64,000 bases of DNA, taken from Chenopodium formosanum. Its lineage: Eukaryota; Streptophyta; Magnoliopsida; Caryophyllales; Amaranthaceae. The position numbers and the translations under genes are program-made. Below are positions 21,837-34,930 of the stretch, one piece after another (position 1 is the first letter of the stretch; every line of letters starts with the position of its first letter). The notes beneath the pieces are model-generated. The model did not search any database. It was not told the origin of the DNA and saw only the letters and a list, made by a program, of their open reading frames with translations. Where the stretch lies: positions 12,413,632 through 12,477,631 of the forward strand of contig CM044867.1 in the NCBI GenBank assembly GCA_024500155.1. Direction: 5' to 3'.

Positions 21837-24125
21837 TAAACTGTAAATTAAATTGGGAAAGAAAGAGTTTAAATGGTAGCATTTCCTGATGATTCCACCT
21901 TTTTGGCCTTCCTTATACACAAACCTTTCAATTTTTTTTATATCCTTATGAGTTACTTTTATGATTTTTGATGAGTTATGAGGATTATATTCTTAGCAGG
22001 AAGTGAATTGTCAGGTTGCTATCTTTGTATTAAGGATATAGAAAGTTAATTGAGTAAGGGAATTAAACTATTAATATGTATGTATGTATATAAACATTAA
22101 TATTCGCCTATGAATGGTCTAATACATCAACTTTTGGTACAATAATTTAAAAGTATGATGGTAAAAATTTAAACATTTGAATCACAGATTTGTATATAGG
22201 AATAAGATAGTTTTTAAGCTAGTTGTTGAGGTTTTGGTATAAATTAGAGTAGAATAAGATGCCTAATCTTAACCAACCTCTTGTTTACCATTATAAATAA
22301 AAACTTGTTTTCAACAAGCATCATATGGCATCACTAAGTGGAGGATTTTATGGCCCAATATGATCTTGATGCAGATATCTATATCTATAGAGGTGTGGGC
22401 AACAAATCATTTTTCTCTTTTAGTGGGAAAAGAATTTGACCCGCGGAAACAAAATATCAACATCTTCCAAGTACTGTTGTTTTATTAAGGTTCCTCTAAT
22501 GAATGATTAAGAGTAGTTAAAATGCAGGCAGTTTGATCTCTAGGAAGAATTCTCAATGAACCTTTTGCATATTAAGTCATGTATTTTGTAGTTATCGTAT
22601 CAAATCATGTTGATAAACTAAACTAATACTAGATTTGATTGCATTGTACTTGAGAACAGAATATCCTTGTGTGCAGGCATTTGATCTTTAATTTGAGTGA
22701 TATGAAACCCTTGAACTGAATCTTACGAGGTTGTATACTTGTGTATTTAATGAGTTAGCTCTTTTATAATATTAATTGGTACTCGCTTTATTTGATTCAT
22801 TTCAATTTATGAGTATTTTGACTTTTTGCAACGGAATAATTAACGAAAAATTATGAAACTGTTTACAATTGGATTTTTTTTATTTATTTATTTTTTTTGT
22901 TTTTTGGTTTGGAGTTTCATTGTTGAGGTCGTTTGGGTCTGATGATTTGATTTTTCGTTGTGAGTTATAGCTATTTTAAGACTCCCCAAAGGATCCCTAA
23001 GTCTTATTTCTGCTTTATTAATTGTCTAACCTGGTATATTTTTTGTACAGTTGCTCAATCTGCATTAGGGTTTGGAGCAAGGGTGTTGTGAGGGTGCAGG
23101 GATCAAGGTATACCTAGGGTTAACAAGAATGATGATTTAAAATCAAATTATGAGCATTATAGAATTTTAATATGTTGATTCATGAGTGGTTAGGATGACT
23201 TGAAATAAATGGTAACCTGTAACTTGTTAAAGAACTACGGCTGGATCCTTTCCAATAAGGTGACCTGTAATCTGTTGCTTAGACCTTTGGTTTATAAATT
23301 TTTTTATTCATGTGCAACTGGTGAAACAATGAAGGCTTCCTCTTTACGGTCATTATAATTTATAACAGTCATTAATGGGTGTTTATTATTGTTGATTTTG
23401 AATGTCTGTTGAAATTTACCAGGGGTTATGTTCTCCAATTGTGACGACACGTTTGCCGAACCCTCACTATAATTGATTAGGGTTTGAAAGATTAATGGAG
23501 TTTTGGGAATTAGGTTGTATAATTTGAGTTGAATTAATAATCCTATACATAAGCTCTAACAAATGACATTTGCATATAATTCCCCATGTTTGGCTTATCA
23601 AATCTGGGCAGTCAGTTATTACGCCCAAGCATCGAATTCATGTTGCGATTATTTTTAGCTATAAAGCTATCTTGATACCGATTTCTCATTATTTACTATA
23701 TTTTTTTTCCTGTTTCTCTTGATCTGTATCCATTGTTATAATCGCTAGATGTAAACTTAAAAACTTGCCTTTTGCTTGTTTGGGCAGAAGTCCCTATCTA
23801 ATTATCGGATAAAAATTCATTGTTTGCACCTGTTGAGCATTGCCTCATCCTCTTCTTTGTCATTCAGTTTTCTTTCTTGCCTGTTTCTGTTAGTTCTACT
23901 GTTCATTCAGTTTTCAAACTCCTTGGTGCCGTAAATCATGGCACAGATTCATTTGAGATTCTTACCGTGCAACTCCTTTTGGCCTTTCGATTGCTCCTCC
24001 TTCCTACCATTTTCTTCTTTCTTTTTTGGGTTGCACCCGGCTTTTTTGATTTGTTTATTGTATATATCATGGGAATATGAGAGGTTTTCCATCTTAGTTT
24101 TCAATTGTTTGTGCTTTGTCTGCAG
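20385..24125 (+). other. Long AT-rich stretch, probably upstream intron(s) of the PPTase gene
   Basis: No coding exon is recognised. A second CACTA-like terminus (CACTATTACAAATCCC at 20702, followed by repeated CGACGCTTTT words to about 20820) appears inserted here. Poly(A) runs lie at about 20879-20895 and 21805-21834. The right end has a splice acceptor (TCTGCAG at 24119-24125) just before the first coding exon. Small open frames at 23820-24135 have no family features. Confidence 0.45.
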
Positions 24126-24184
24126 TGCTTCCTAAAATTTACTAGTTCAAGACAACAATCAATCCATAACTATAATGAACTAAC

Positions 24185-27100
24185 ATGCGCTGCTTCAACA
24201 GACAATTTTCTCTCTCCTGTCAGCCGCTGCATCCTCTTCCTCTCCCACCTCGAGGGTACATATGTTCTACCTTTATCCTCCAACTTTGATTAGAATGGAT
24301 TTAGATTAATTTTTTCAATTTCTTGCTTGGCTTGTTCACTTTAATGTCGTAATCAATAGAAATTTGATGTTTTTGTGGCAGGGAAACTCACTTATGGTAT
24401 GTCATTCCTGATGAAATAAAGAGCTCATCACTCTTGAAGCAATATTTGGATATCCTTTCCCCTTCTGAGAAAAAAAGTGTTCTTAGCTTCCCGGAAGATG
24501 AGGTCAGGAAGAAAGCCATCTTAGCTCGTGCTCTAGTTCGTACTACCATTGCTAGATGTCAGTACTCATCTCTAATTGTTTTGGATTTTTTTTTTAAATT
24601 GTTTGTGTAAATTTAATTGGTCATAGGGTATGTTGTGGTAATTTTAAGGGTTTTTGAGTTTCCAGTGATTGGGTGACCTTTTAGCTTGCAATGCCTTCTA
24701 GAAATATTTTGTTCATCGGGCATCTCTAAGCAACCGAATTTCATCAATTGTTTAGATTATGAGTTTTATTATTTTATTTTTAAATTTTTTTTAATGTTTG
24801 GTAGCTACTGATAAATGTACAAACTTTCATGCTTGATTAATATACACCTAATGCTTCATTGGCATATTCGGTTGTGTTGATGTGCTACATGTTTGTGTAT
24901 CTTTCAAAGTGTGGAATAACTGGCTGACTCTTTAATTTGAGCATGGTTATGGAGGCTTCTAGAGTGTGTTCTTTCATTTGATGCTATTGTAGCATATGGA
25001 ATTATGGATACCATGATAAGCTCCATATTGCTGAACCACAATAAAAGAGGTTCTGGGCTTGTACCCTTGACCTATTAAGCTAGGACTCTTAACATTGCAA
25101 GCGGTAGACTTCACAATTTTTATTTCATCTGTTTATTTATAACAGAAATGTCACCCTTAAATCATGAATTACTGATTTTCTGATTGCATTTTATGGTAGA
25201 TCAGACAAATTCTTTTGTTGACCCAAGATCTTTGAAGTTTAAGAAAAACACCTATGGAAAACCCGAGGTTATTGTCGACTTCCCTTATTTAACTGTTGAT
25301 TTCATTACTCTGGTTAGTCATATGTCTATCTTCTCTTATTATGGTTGCTCTACATTTTGTAGGTTGATTGGCAAGATGTACCTGATATAAGCTGGCTACC
25401 ATTGCATTTTAATTTGTCACACACCTCATCCTTGATTGCCTGTGGAATTACAACCTATTGTCCTGTGAGATATACTTTTTTCTGCCTTTTTAGCTTATAT
25501 GACTGCTTACTTGATGCAAACTATTGATTTGTTTCTCTGTGCCATTTAGATTGGAATTGATGTTGAAAATAAGAGTAGAAAAACAAAAAATGATGTCATA
25601 TCATTTGCTCGTCGCTTCTTCTCTCCCTGTGAAGTCGATCACTTGGCCAATATTTCAGAACCAGAATTACAACGCCAGGAATTTATAAAATTATGGACAC
25701 TCAAGGTAATACCTAATATGGTTTATATCATAAGACTTCACGTACAAGTGTGACATGTGTGTGAAAAATTGTTCATTTTATTGAAAATTTTAGGCGACAA
25801 GAAATACAGATTTATAAATGTAAAACTGCTTTACTTTTCCTCAATTTTACCTTTCAAGATTGTGAAAAAGTATATGAGAGTTCCTGAAAAGTGTTTGATA
25901 CCTATATTGCTTAGAAAAGGGAACCATCCATTTCTTGTCATTAACCAAGGCATGTGAAGGTAAAATTGGTAAATGTCTGCAATGTTAAGGGGAAGAATGA
26001 AAAGCATTAATTAAATTACACTCAATCTATGTATGTAGACAGGACTGACAGTCCATAAGCTCTTAAATCTCATGAATTGGCCCTTTCTATTTAGTATATT
26101 TCTTTGGCTTTGAAATTGTAGTTGACAGTTAATATATTTGATGCTAATATCTCACCTTACACGTGTAATTAAAACTTTCAGGAAGCTTATGTAAAAGCAA
26201 TAGGAAGGGGCTTTTCGGCTACTCCATTTAAGACATTCAGGATTCACTTCAAAGCTTCTTCAAAAAATAAGTCTAATATTTCAAAAACTGCTGCTCTTGA
26301 GGTATTCCTTTAAATGTTCTCTGTCCTTTTTGACGAAGTTGATGCCCTTTCAAATAGATCTTGTAGCTAGATGTTATTATATGACTGAAAAATGAAGGTT
26401 TGTGGCTTAATAAGATTGTAAGAATCAATGGGGTGTTAATCTGTTTAAAACCAATCTGGACTAGAATGTTCCAGTAATTTTAGTCCAGACTCGGATTGCT
26501 GATTTTATGGCTCTTTCAAATTATCATCTTTTGCAAAATCCTACCACTATAGTGCCTTTTGAATATACCACATATGTTCTCTTTTTTAACAAGAACAGAA
26601 GAGCTTTTTTATTACAACTAGATTAAAAACATCTAGGAAGAGCATTGTTTGTTCTCAATCCATCACAACATATCTTTTTCACAGACTCCAATGCATAGTT
26701 TGTCCTATGTTATCTTAAAATCTTAATAACATATATGTAAATTACGTAAAAAACTTATAATAAAATCTCACATGATTTTAAATTATTTAGTACATCTATA
26801 TAAATATGTGATCAAAATTGTGTAGTTATTTTGATCACCAAATGATCTTACAAATAAAAAAAAGCAGACAATTGGGTAGAAGGAAAGTAGGTCGACAAAT
26901 AAGGGGTGGGTAACCGTAAAACACTTGGAATTCTAAATTCCGGAAAGTACCTAGCTAGGAAAAGAAATAAACGTATAAAACCAATGTCCATTAAACTTAA
27001 GCTAAATGTAAACCCTTTAAATTTGACTAGGGCTTTGTTCTAAGAGGGGATGGCAGAGATACAGATAGTCACTGTAGAAATTGGTCAGCTAACCAAGACC

Positions 27101-28010
27101 AAAAAAAGAAGTCAATAGAAACTTGTTCCATTAGTTCAGTCTCTAGGTTTCGCTGTTTTGCTCTACAGCAAATCATTTTTGTAGTTTGCCAAAAGTTAGA
27201 GCTGAGGACTGGAGCAGAATCATGTGTTCCGGGTTTGGTGTAGTTTAGTTGGTCTGATTTTCAAGTGAGGCAGGATTTTTATCTGCCCCTTTTGGCAATC
27301 TGTGATTCTGAATTTCTACCTTTCATTGTATTTTTAAGAACCTTTTGTATTTTTAAGAACCTTCAATTTGAGATTAATATCCTGGAATGCAGTAGTATAT
27401 TAATATGTTGTTAGGCTTGTTTTGAGAAGCTTTTCTTAATTTTTTGGCATTAATGCTCAATCTTCAATCAGACGTGTTTTGCGATATCCTGTTCTAACTT
27501 GATTTTGGTTTATCAGGATCTGGATAGATTATTAAATGCTTTTTTCATTATTGTGTACTACAAAAAAAATGCTACCATTTCAATATGTTAACATATTGCT
27601 GATTTTTTGAAGCTAAAATTGTACGAGTGTTTGGAGCTTACCTATCTAAAAATTCTAACATATTTGGTCACTTCCACCTCATGGTGATACCAGGAATCTG
27701 ATATTGCTGTTGAATCATCTCAGTTTCAAACGGGGGAATGGCAGTTGGCCCTTCTTGACTTGGCTGATACTCATTATGCTGCTATTTGCACACATAATGA
27801 TAAATTCAGTAAAGGTAGGGTATAGTATTATCAAATTACCGGTTTCACAACATGGATATTGGATATCACTTTTTAATTTGGTCCACTTGTGCAGAAAACC
27901 CAACACCTATGGCTTTGAGAGTGTGGAAAACGATTCCATTTTTGGAAGATATGTGCATGTCTGGGACTCATTCCGTTATCACTGTTGGTGGGCTTGTCAA
28001 GCAGCTCTGA
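24185..28010 (+). CDS. 4'-phosphopantetheinyl transferase (Sfp/LYS5 type), 8 coding exons, one frameshift
   Basis: It transfers 4'-phosphopantetheine from CoA to a conserved Ser of acyl carrier proteins. Coding exons are 24185-24255, 24383-24557, 25200-25267, 25363-25464, 25550-25705, 26182-26301, 27694-27814 and 27895-28010; each intron has GT..AG ends. Family motifs appear in order: ETHLWYVIPDE (exon 2), GKPE (exon 3), LHFNLSHT (exon 4), IGIDVEN with the Mg-binding Asp and Glu (exon 5), and WTLK|EAYVKAIGRG across exons 5 and 6. The ATG at 24185 follows an in-frame stop at 24176. The full product would be about 309 residues, normal for the plant family. In exon 2 (near 24419-24421) one base is missing relative to the conserved frame, giving an early stop. 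All other exons are intact, so this is either a recent lesion or a sequence error. Confidence 0.86.
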
Positions 28011-28223
28011 TTGATCAATTTTTCTGATGATAAGTACAAATATGATGAAATTAGTTACATGACAAAACAGTGAACACAAGAAGAGAGTTTAATTGAGAAT
28101 CAAGAAAAGGATTGTTGATGGTACATATTAACAGTGGATCTGATCATTGGAGCAGAAGCTAAAACCAACTTATAGGGTGTTCAAGAGGCTCTTACTTTGT
28201 ACTTCATGTTCCGTATTATTTTG

Positions 28224-28286
28224 TTCATTTTATTTGTATAACCTTCCAACATTAGTTCATTTGATTTGTATAACCATCCAACATTA
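28224..28286 (+). repeat. 31-bp direct duplication in the PPTase 3' flank
   Basis: Two copies (28224-28254 and 28256-28286) differ at two positions. They lie just downstream of the PPTase stop, probably in its 3' untranslated region. AATAAA at 28409 could be a polyadenylation signal. Confidence 0.7.
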
Positions 28287-28591
28287 TGCAGAAAATTTAG
28301 CTAGGTATTACAGTTTTTTTCATTATTAATCAACATTTCACATTGTAGCAGATTGGAAATTGTATTGAGTCAAAACGAGTATAAAATTACCCCATTTGTT
28401 CAAAGTTAATAAAGAGGCCAATTCAATTTTCTCTCTGTTTACTGTGTGTTGGTAGATATAAAGTATGTTAAAATGTAAATAGTGCACAAGCAAGCATCAT
28501 AGAACACAGAGATCTAATGCTTAGAAAACTTTTCATTGTTGTAGTATAGTGGACCAATTGGATTATGTAGCAATTAGTTATATTCCATTAC

Positions 28592-28789
28592 TTATATGCC
28601 AAAACTGTAAACAGTTAGGCCTACATGACTACACTCATAGAAAACAATCACGAAAACTGTTCCATCACGTCGGACGCCACTACTAATTATCTCATCAAAC
28701 TGCTCTAACTGTTCTACTTGCCCAGACAAGCCATAACCACCTATCATAGCCATCCAAATGACCAAACTTTTGATGGGTGCATCATTCAA
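28592..28789 (-). pseudogene. PPR gene fragment, duplicated from the neighbouring PPR gene
   Basis: The minus frame contains KSLVIWMAMIGGYGLSGQ and ISSGVRRDGTVFV. These match residues of the PPR gene at 33575-34856 (KSLVIWTTMIGGYGLHGQ and ISSGVQPDGTVFV) with several substitutions. Only about one and a half PPR motifs remain, with no start or end of the parent. It is a decayed partial duplicate about 5.5 kb from its source. Confidence 0.75.
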
Positions 28790-29740
28790 ATAATATATGT
28801 AGTAATAAAAAAGGTAGGAGATGTTTAAAAGGTATGAGTTGCTTATGCTTCTGTGTTTAAAACAAAGGCAATGAATATTTGTTTAGCATTAGATAACAAG
28901 AATAAGTGTCAGCCAAATGACTAATGAAATTATACGTTGCTTAAAACTTCATACAAATTCAAAACCAGCAAATTATGTTAGTCAGATTGAAACCACAATC
29001 TTAATGGAGGGGGAGATTGAGCTTCAACAAATTACAAGAAACTAAAACCAAGAAAATACTAAACACAAAAAGTGAGCCAGTGAAGGTTGACGATTCAATT
29101 TCATTTGCATTTTTATCACCGTTTGCTATCTTTGAACTTTAAAACTGTATACATCAGTTCAATCCGAGGGCATAAAAAGAGGAAATGCACCAAATTTTCC
29201 ATAGTTCAGCTGTTCAGCACATTATACAAATGCAAAATCTTGGGAGCAAAATACAGTAGAGACTTTTAGGCAGCAACAATAGCAGCAGCATCAACATTTA
29301 CAGCAACAAGATAAAACTTCAAGGCAGTAGGTAGTTAGGTACTGATGTATTGATACCTGGCAACTTGAAATTTACTGCCAAAAAAAAAATGCAAATTGAA
29401 ATGGGAAATAAATCAGAACTCAATTCATAGTGCCAACCCACAAACTAGTATACTACCTTACACTACTATCAAATTCAAGAAGAAACGCAAAAATAACCAG
29501 ACAATTGTATTAAGTTGCTAACTTGATGGAAAATCAAAGGTCATGAAAGAAAAACTTATTATATGCTCATTTGCTTAATTATTCCGAATGTTTACCCATA
29601 TTTTGTAACATTAAACAAGCACTTTAGCAAAATCTGATACTAAACAGCAAACAAAAAGTAACTACTATGTTAAATCAAATTGGGATAATGTAAAGAGAAA
29701 CAGAGATAGCCTACCTAATCAGTCGAAGACTTCAGCCAAA
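28790..29740. other. AT-rich intergenic sequence
   Basis: No gene is seen between the PPR fragment and the NLR stop codon. The right end probably includes the NLR 3' untranslated region, including a CAGCAGCA-rich patch near 29270-29310. Confidence 0.5.
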
Positions 29741-32700
29741 TCAATATTTGGGATGTTTTGTATCTTGGAGTGTTAATGCCTGAAACATGGATGAGGAGTC
29801 CTCATTAATTGATTCAGGAAGTGATTTAATGGCTTCGCATGCAGGTAAGGTCAGATTTTTGATGTTTTGAAAGCTTTGTAGGGAAGAAGCTCGGCTCTGG
29901 AGTACTTGCCCAAATTCTGACAACCTCTCTGCGTTCTCATTGGAAGTAACGCAGAGGGAAGTAAGACAGAGTGACTGTATTAACTTGAGAAAGCCCATGT
30001 CGTTGATTTCCACCTCCCTTAATCTGACTTTACCTTGTGAATTTCCATCACAGTCAACCTTATTGATGTTAACTCGTACCTTATTGTCCCTCCAAGAGAA
30101 GTTCAAATCTTTAAGGCTTGGACATGAAGGAAATGAAGTCAAGTTATCACAATCAATGATCTTCAATGTTGAGAGATGGGGAAATGCCAATCTACTCCTC
30201 AAGATGTGATCACCATCCTTTTCAACCATGTACTCCGCCCCCCTACACCATCCTTTCAAACTTCCAAGACATTGAATCTCTAGAGATTCAAGGGAGTGAA
30301 AGAATGTGGTCAATTCTTCTCCGTCATTGCTCGTGTTGTTGCTTCTATTTTCCATATATTCCAACTTTTCCAAGCCCAAAAATGACAGTGATTTCAGATA
30401 GCGCAGTTTACTCAACAATGGTAGTTGCTCCAACTTTCTACCAGACTTAATCTTAATGTTGACAAGATGTTGGAAAGAAACTGCCCAATCATCCTCTGCT
30501 GTACCCCACCTTGGAATTTTCATACCCTTGTATTGTAACAAGACAAATTCCTTGATATTTGAAGATGGCTCTAGCTTTTCCATCACACTTTCACACTCAT
30601 CATCATTTTTTAAATAAAAACATATTTCAACCCTGCTGAGATGTTTCATGCTCTTCAAATACTCTCCTTCGATCTCCATCATTCCTGTAAATATTACCGA
30701 TTTCGATACGTATGCCATTTTTAAGATTAGTCAGGGCTTTTTGGTCTTTGAGCTCTCCCATACATTGCTCTTCTGTGGAACCTCTCCTGTCCTTACCCAC
30801 CATAAACAATGTTAATTGCCTAAGATTGGTCAACTTACCCATGCCTGAAGGCATACTACTTAACTCATAACAGCGCCCTAAATTCAAATTCCTAAGCCTG
30901 GTCAATTTATCCATTCCAGAAGGCATACTACCCAACTCCTCACCGCCACATAAATCCAAGTACCTAAGTTTTACTAATTTGCAAAAGTCTTTTGGCAACT
31001 CCCTCAATATATCGCAGTCACTTAAAAGTAATGTCTGCAGATTATTCAATCTAGTAATAGAATTAGGGAGTGCCTCTAAATAAGTTTCAGACAGGTCAAG
31101 ATACCTTAAATGCAGTAGCTTACCTATTGAATCAGGCAGCCTTCTCATCCATACTAATCGCAAGTACAACACCCTTAGCCAAATCCAACTTTCAATTGGT
31201 GTATTATTTACAGATCTTGAATGAGAACGTAAAAAAAATGAACGAATCTTACTATTTAAAAAGCAACTTTGTGGACATATATTATCAGCAAAATACACAT
31301 GACGAACTTTATCTCCCAACTTGGTTGTATTACAACCCACTTCTATTTCCTCTTTCCCCACTTCTAGAGCAACATCGTGCATCAAGTCATGAATTTTCAC
31401 TCTCAAAATATCACCATATCCATTCTTCTTTACATCTTGAAAGAAACATCTCCGTACCAAAATCAGGAAATGTTCTTCTGCAGCATCTTCCACGCTTTGA
31501 CCTCCGTCTAATGGCACAATGTAGTCTTGTGCCATCCAAAGATTAATCAATGTCACCCTATATAGATAAGCATCTTTGGGAAACAATGCACAATAGCTAA
31601 AGCAATTCTTCAGAGAAGGTGTAAGATTGTTATAACTAAGTTTAAGAATAGAGATAATTTTATTATCACCTTTTCCAATTTCATCCAATCCACTATCCAT
31701 AAATGTCTGCCACTTACTGAAAGGCTGACCGAATAAAAGACTTCCGACCACCTTTATAGCAAGTGGAATGTTATAACATTTTTCAAAAAACTTCTTGCCA
31801 ATATCAACTAACTCAAGACGATTCACAATCTTTTGTTCCCCTTTGTCAAATGCTATAGACTCAAACAACAGCCAAGAATTTCCTGGAGACAAACCTTGCA
31901 ATTTGTGCACATATTTTTCCCCGACAATCTTTGCAGTCATCTCCGAACGTGTGGTCACCACAATCCGACTACCCTTCTGACCCAACGTTAAGAACTTGTG
32001 CAGGGAGCGCCATTTCTCACAATCTTCATTCCATACCTTATCAAGAACAAGCAAGTACTTCCTTCCTTTTAATTGCTCTTGAAATTTCTTTTGCACCCAT
32101 TCCATTGTGGATGTAGTATCAGGTTTGAAATTAGTAACTAATTCTAGAATCTTACAAAGGATTGATCTGACATCGAACTTCTCTCCATCTTGATCAGAGA
32201 CACAAACCCACAACCTCATCTTGGGATCTGGAAACTCTGCTTCAATCGCTTTATCATTACAAACGAGTTACGCAAGAGCAGTCTTACCCAATCCACCCAC
32301 TCCCACAATACTCACGAAACGGATACTCTCATCAACATCATTCGAACCTAACAACATTTCAATGACTGCCTTTTTATCATGTTCCCTCCCAATGATAGCA
32401 TGTGCGTCCACGTAGGAACAAGTGTCCTCCCTCCTCCTAACAATAGAATTATAGTCTACACTAAGACCAAACTTCTGATGGTTGCTAACAATTTCATCCA
32501 ACTTCTTTCTAATGTTCTTGACCCGACGAGACATTTTGCGAGCATTACTCACCCCCTTCTTAGTAGAAAAAAAGCGGCGTACCTTATTAAGGAAGTTACC
32601 ATCATTATTGACATCGAGCAGCTTCATTTCAACAAGGGTGAAAAACTCATCGAATAGATCATCAGCATCATAAACAACATCCTTGAGTTGATCAATGTAA

Positions 32701-32900
32701 CCGCGTGTTTCGTGTGAGAACTCACGCTTGGAATCAGCATCAAGGAGAACATTGTTGATGGTGGTGAAAGTTTCATTAAGGTCTGCGAGTTGAGTTTTGT
32801 AGCCCCACATGTCACAAATCTCTTTGATGATAGCAGACCCAGTTACTTCAATGAGCTTTGCAGCAATGGTGATTCCAAGGTCTGCATTTGAGTTATTCAC
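29741..32900 (-). pseudogene. CC-NB-LRR (CNL) disease-resistance gene, disrupted
   Basis: Intracellular immune receptors of this class detect pathogen effectors. Read leftwards from the ATG at 32900: an Rx-type coiled coil (about residues 1-140, with DADDLFDEF), P-loop GVGGLGKTALA, kinase-2 LLVLDKVW, RNBS-B GSRIVVTTR, a GLPL-site variant CYNIPLAIK, CFSYCALFPKD, MHDVALEV, and then LRRs (LPDSIGKLLHLRYLDLSE and later repeats). There are three lesions. A TAA stop lies directly after the P-loop (about 32265-32267), where Gln is usual. The second kinase-2 Asp is Lys. A one-base frameshift lies near 30660-30720, inside the LRRs; the remaining LRRs continue in another frame to 29741. No intron is needed. 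The length of about 1050 residues is normal for a CNL. It is probably a young pseudogene. Confidence 0.88.
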
Positions 32901-33574
32901 TGAAAAATCACTGGATTACAAGAAGAATGAGAAATGGGATAGAACGATAGATCTGTGTATTGTAAGTTCAAGGGCTTAAGGACTTCAATAAAAGTATCTT
33001 TCAAATAAAAACAAAGACCCCAATTAAAGTACAGAACTTGAAAAAAGTGAAAGCATCCAATAGCTAATGTAGGAAAATGAGCACATCCATCAATTCCGGT
33101 GAAGTATGTAATATATAAACCAATAAACATGTACGGCTCAGTCAAATTAATAATTTTGATGGTTTGATTATTCTTTTCGATGATAAAGGTTTAACTTTAC
33201 TTTTAACACCATACCAGATACAACTGTACAAGTATTTTTCTAAAGTATATTGTAGTTGGAGTTGGGAGTACTCCGATATTTTAAAAAATGGTTTCCTCAA
33301 CAAAAAAATAAATTAATTAAAGTAATAATTAAGAGATGGGTACATTAAAGCTTGGAGGTTTAGTCAAATGGATCAGTCCTAATTTCTTTTTCGGTTCAAT
33401 CCATTTGTCACATACTCACTGTACTGTTGTGTAGCAACATTTACAGGAATCCTACCATTCAGTCTCCTATGCTGTAGATACACCTTGATAATCTTGGTAA
33501 TCTGTTTAGTGTTTACAGCTCATAACATTCTAAGGTAGCTGAAAGATCAATTATTCTCATCAGTTGCTAGTTTT
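32901..33574. other. Intergenic region between NLR and PPR genes
   Basis: No gene is supported. Because both neighbours are on the minus strand, it must hold the NLR promoter and the PPR 3' flank. Confidence 0.5.
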
Positions 33575-34856
33575 CTACCAATAGTCTTTGCAAGAACATG
33601 CTCCGTTTCTAAAATGATGGAAGCGAGTTGCATCTCTAACAACAATAAGCCGGTCCACAATCTTGCTAACTAGCTTTATAAACAAATGATTGTCTTCACA
33701 TACTCGAAGGTTCTTAATCACAATAATTTCTGCACCAGGCAGAGTGCTGAGTAGCCCAAAATGCAATTGCCAGCCTTTCACTATGTAATTTACTATTGCT
33801 CTGCCTGAACTCACCAAGATCCCATATCAACTTTTCCAATCTTTCCAACATTTTGCAGATTTCATTTGTCTCGGGATGGGATGTATCCCCTGCCAAGAAC
33901 ATATGAATCCTCCCTTCATGTTCAACATAACTATACCCAGGATCTTTTCTAAGTTTCAGCCCTATCATCATCACTTGGGTTTTCTTTACACCCTCAATAT
34001 TTCCGGGATCCAAGTATATGTTTGATAATAAGACATAGTACCCAGTATTTGCTGGTTCAATCTCAACAACTTTTTGGAAAGCCAATTTAGCCAATTCAAC
34101 ATTTTTATGGATCTTACAAGCACCCAAAAGAGCTCCCCAAACAGCTGCATCGGGTTGCATTGGCATAGAAATGATGAGCTCGTGAGCTTTGCCAAGACAA
34201 CCAGCTCGTCCTAATAGATTAACCATAAAAGCATAACACTCTTTTTTGGGCACTAAATTGTAATCTTTTCCCATTGAATAGAAGTATGTCAAACCTTTAT
34301 CAATTAGGCCTGCATGACTACACAGAGATAAAACGCTCACAAAAACTGTTCCATCAGGTTGAACTCCACTACTAATCATCTCATCAAACAGATCAACTGC
34401 AACCTCTCCTTGCCCATGCAAACCATAACCACCTATCATAGTCGTCCAAATGACTAAGCTTTTCTTGGCTGTATCATCGAAAATTGCACGAGCCTTCACC
34501 AAATTTCCACATCTAGAATGCATATTAATCAATACACTTCTCAAGAACACATTCGAACTATACCCTAAGGTTTCAATTTGCTTCTCTACATCACAACCAA
34601 TACTACGAGCACCAAGGTGCGCACAAGAGGATAAAACCCCAACTAACGTTACAACATTAGGACGGATCCTCAAGGACTCCATCTCGTGGTAAAGATCTAA
34701 AACACGAGCAGGAAATCCATTTTGTGCATATCCATTAATCATGGCATTCCAAGTAATCAAACTCTTCCCTGGTATCTTGTCAAACACTCTCCTAGCAGAA
34801 TCAACCGACCCACATCGTAGATACATGGTCAACAAACAATTTGCTACTCGAGTCAC
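33575..34856 (-). pseudogene. PLS-class PPR protein with E and DYW domains, 5'-truncated and frameshifted
   Basis: Such proteins edit C to U in organelle RNA. The frame starts at a GTG with no in-frame ATG upstream before a stop, and the first residues (VANCLLTMYLRCGSVDSA) are already mid-repeat, so the 5' end is missing. About six PPR motifs follow (for example ITWNAMINGYAQNGF and VWGALLGACKIHKNVELA), then the E/E+ region (YYVLLSNIY, DPGYSYVEHEGRIHMF). An extra base in a four-A run at 33758-33761 shifts the frame inside the DYW domain; the second frame carries the rest to the canonical end CSCKDYW. The HSE active-site motif is kept, but the Cys-x-x-Cys-His zinc site reads CEDNH, so the second Cys is Asn. 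Confidence 0.87.
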
Positions 34857-34930
34857 TTTGCTTCTAGTATGATTTTCCTTCTTTTTATGCTTTGATGAAT
34901 TGATTTTTTATGCTGTTGTTATGAATGCAG

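Noticed and set aside
24105..24293. A 62-residue frame over the first PPTase exon
   Set aside because: Another frame of the same segment splices in phase with exon 2 and starts at ATG 24185 after an in-frame stop.
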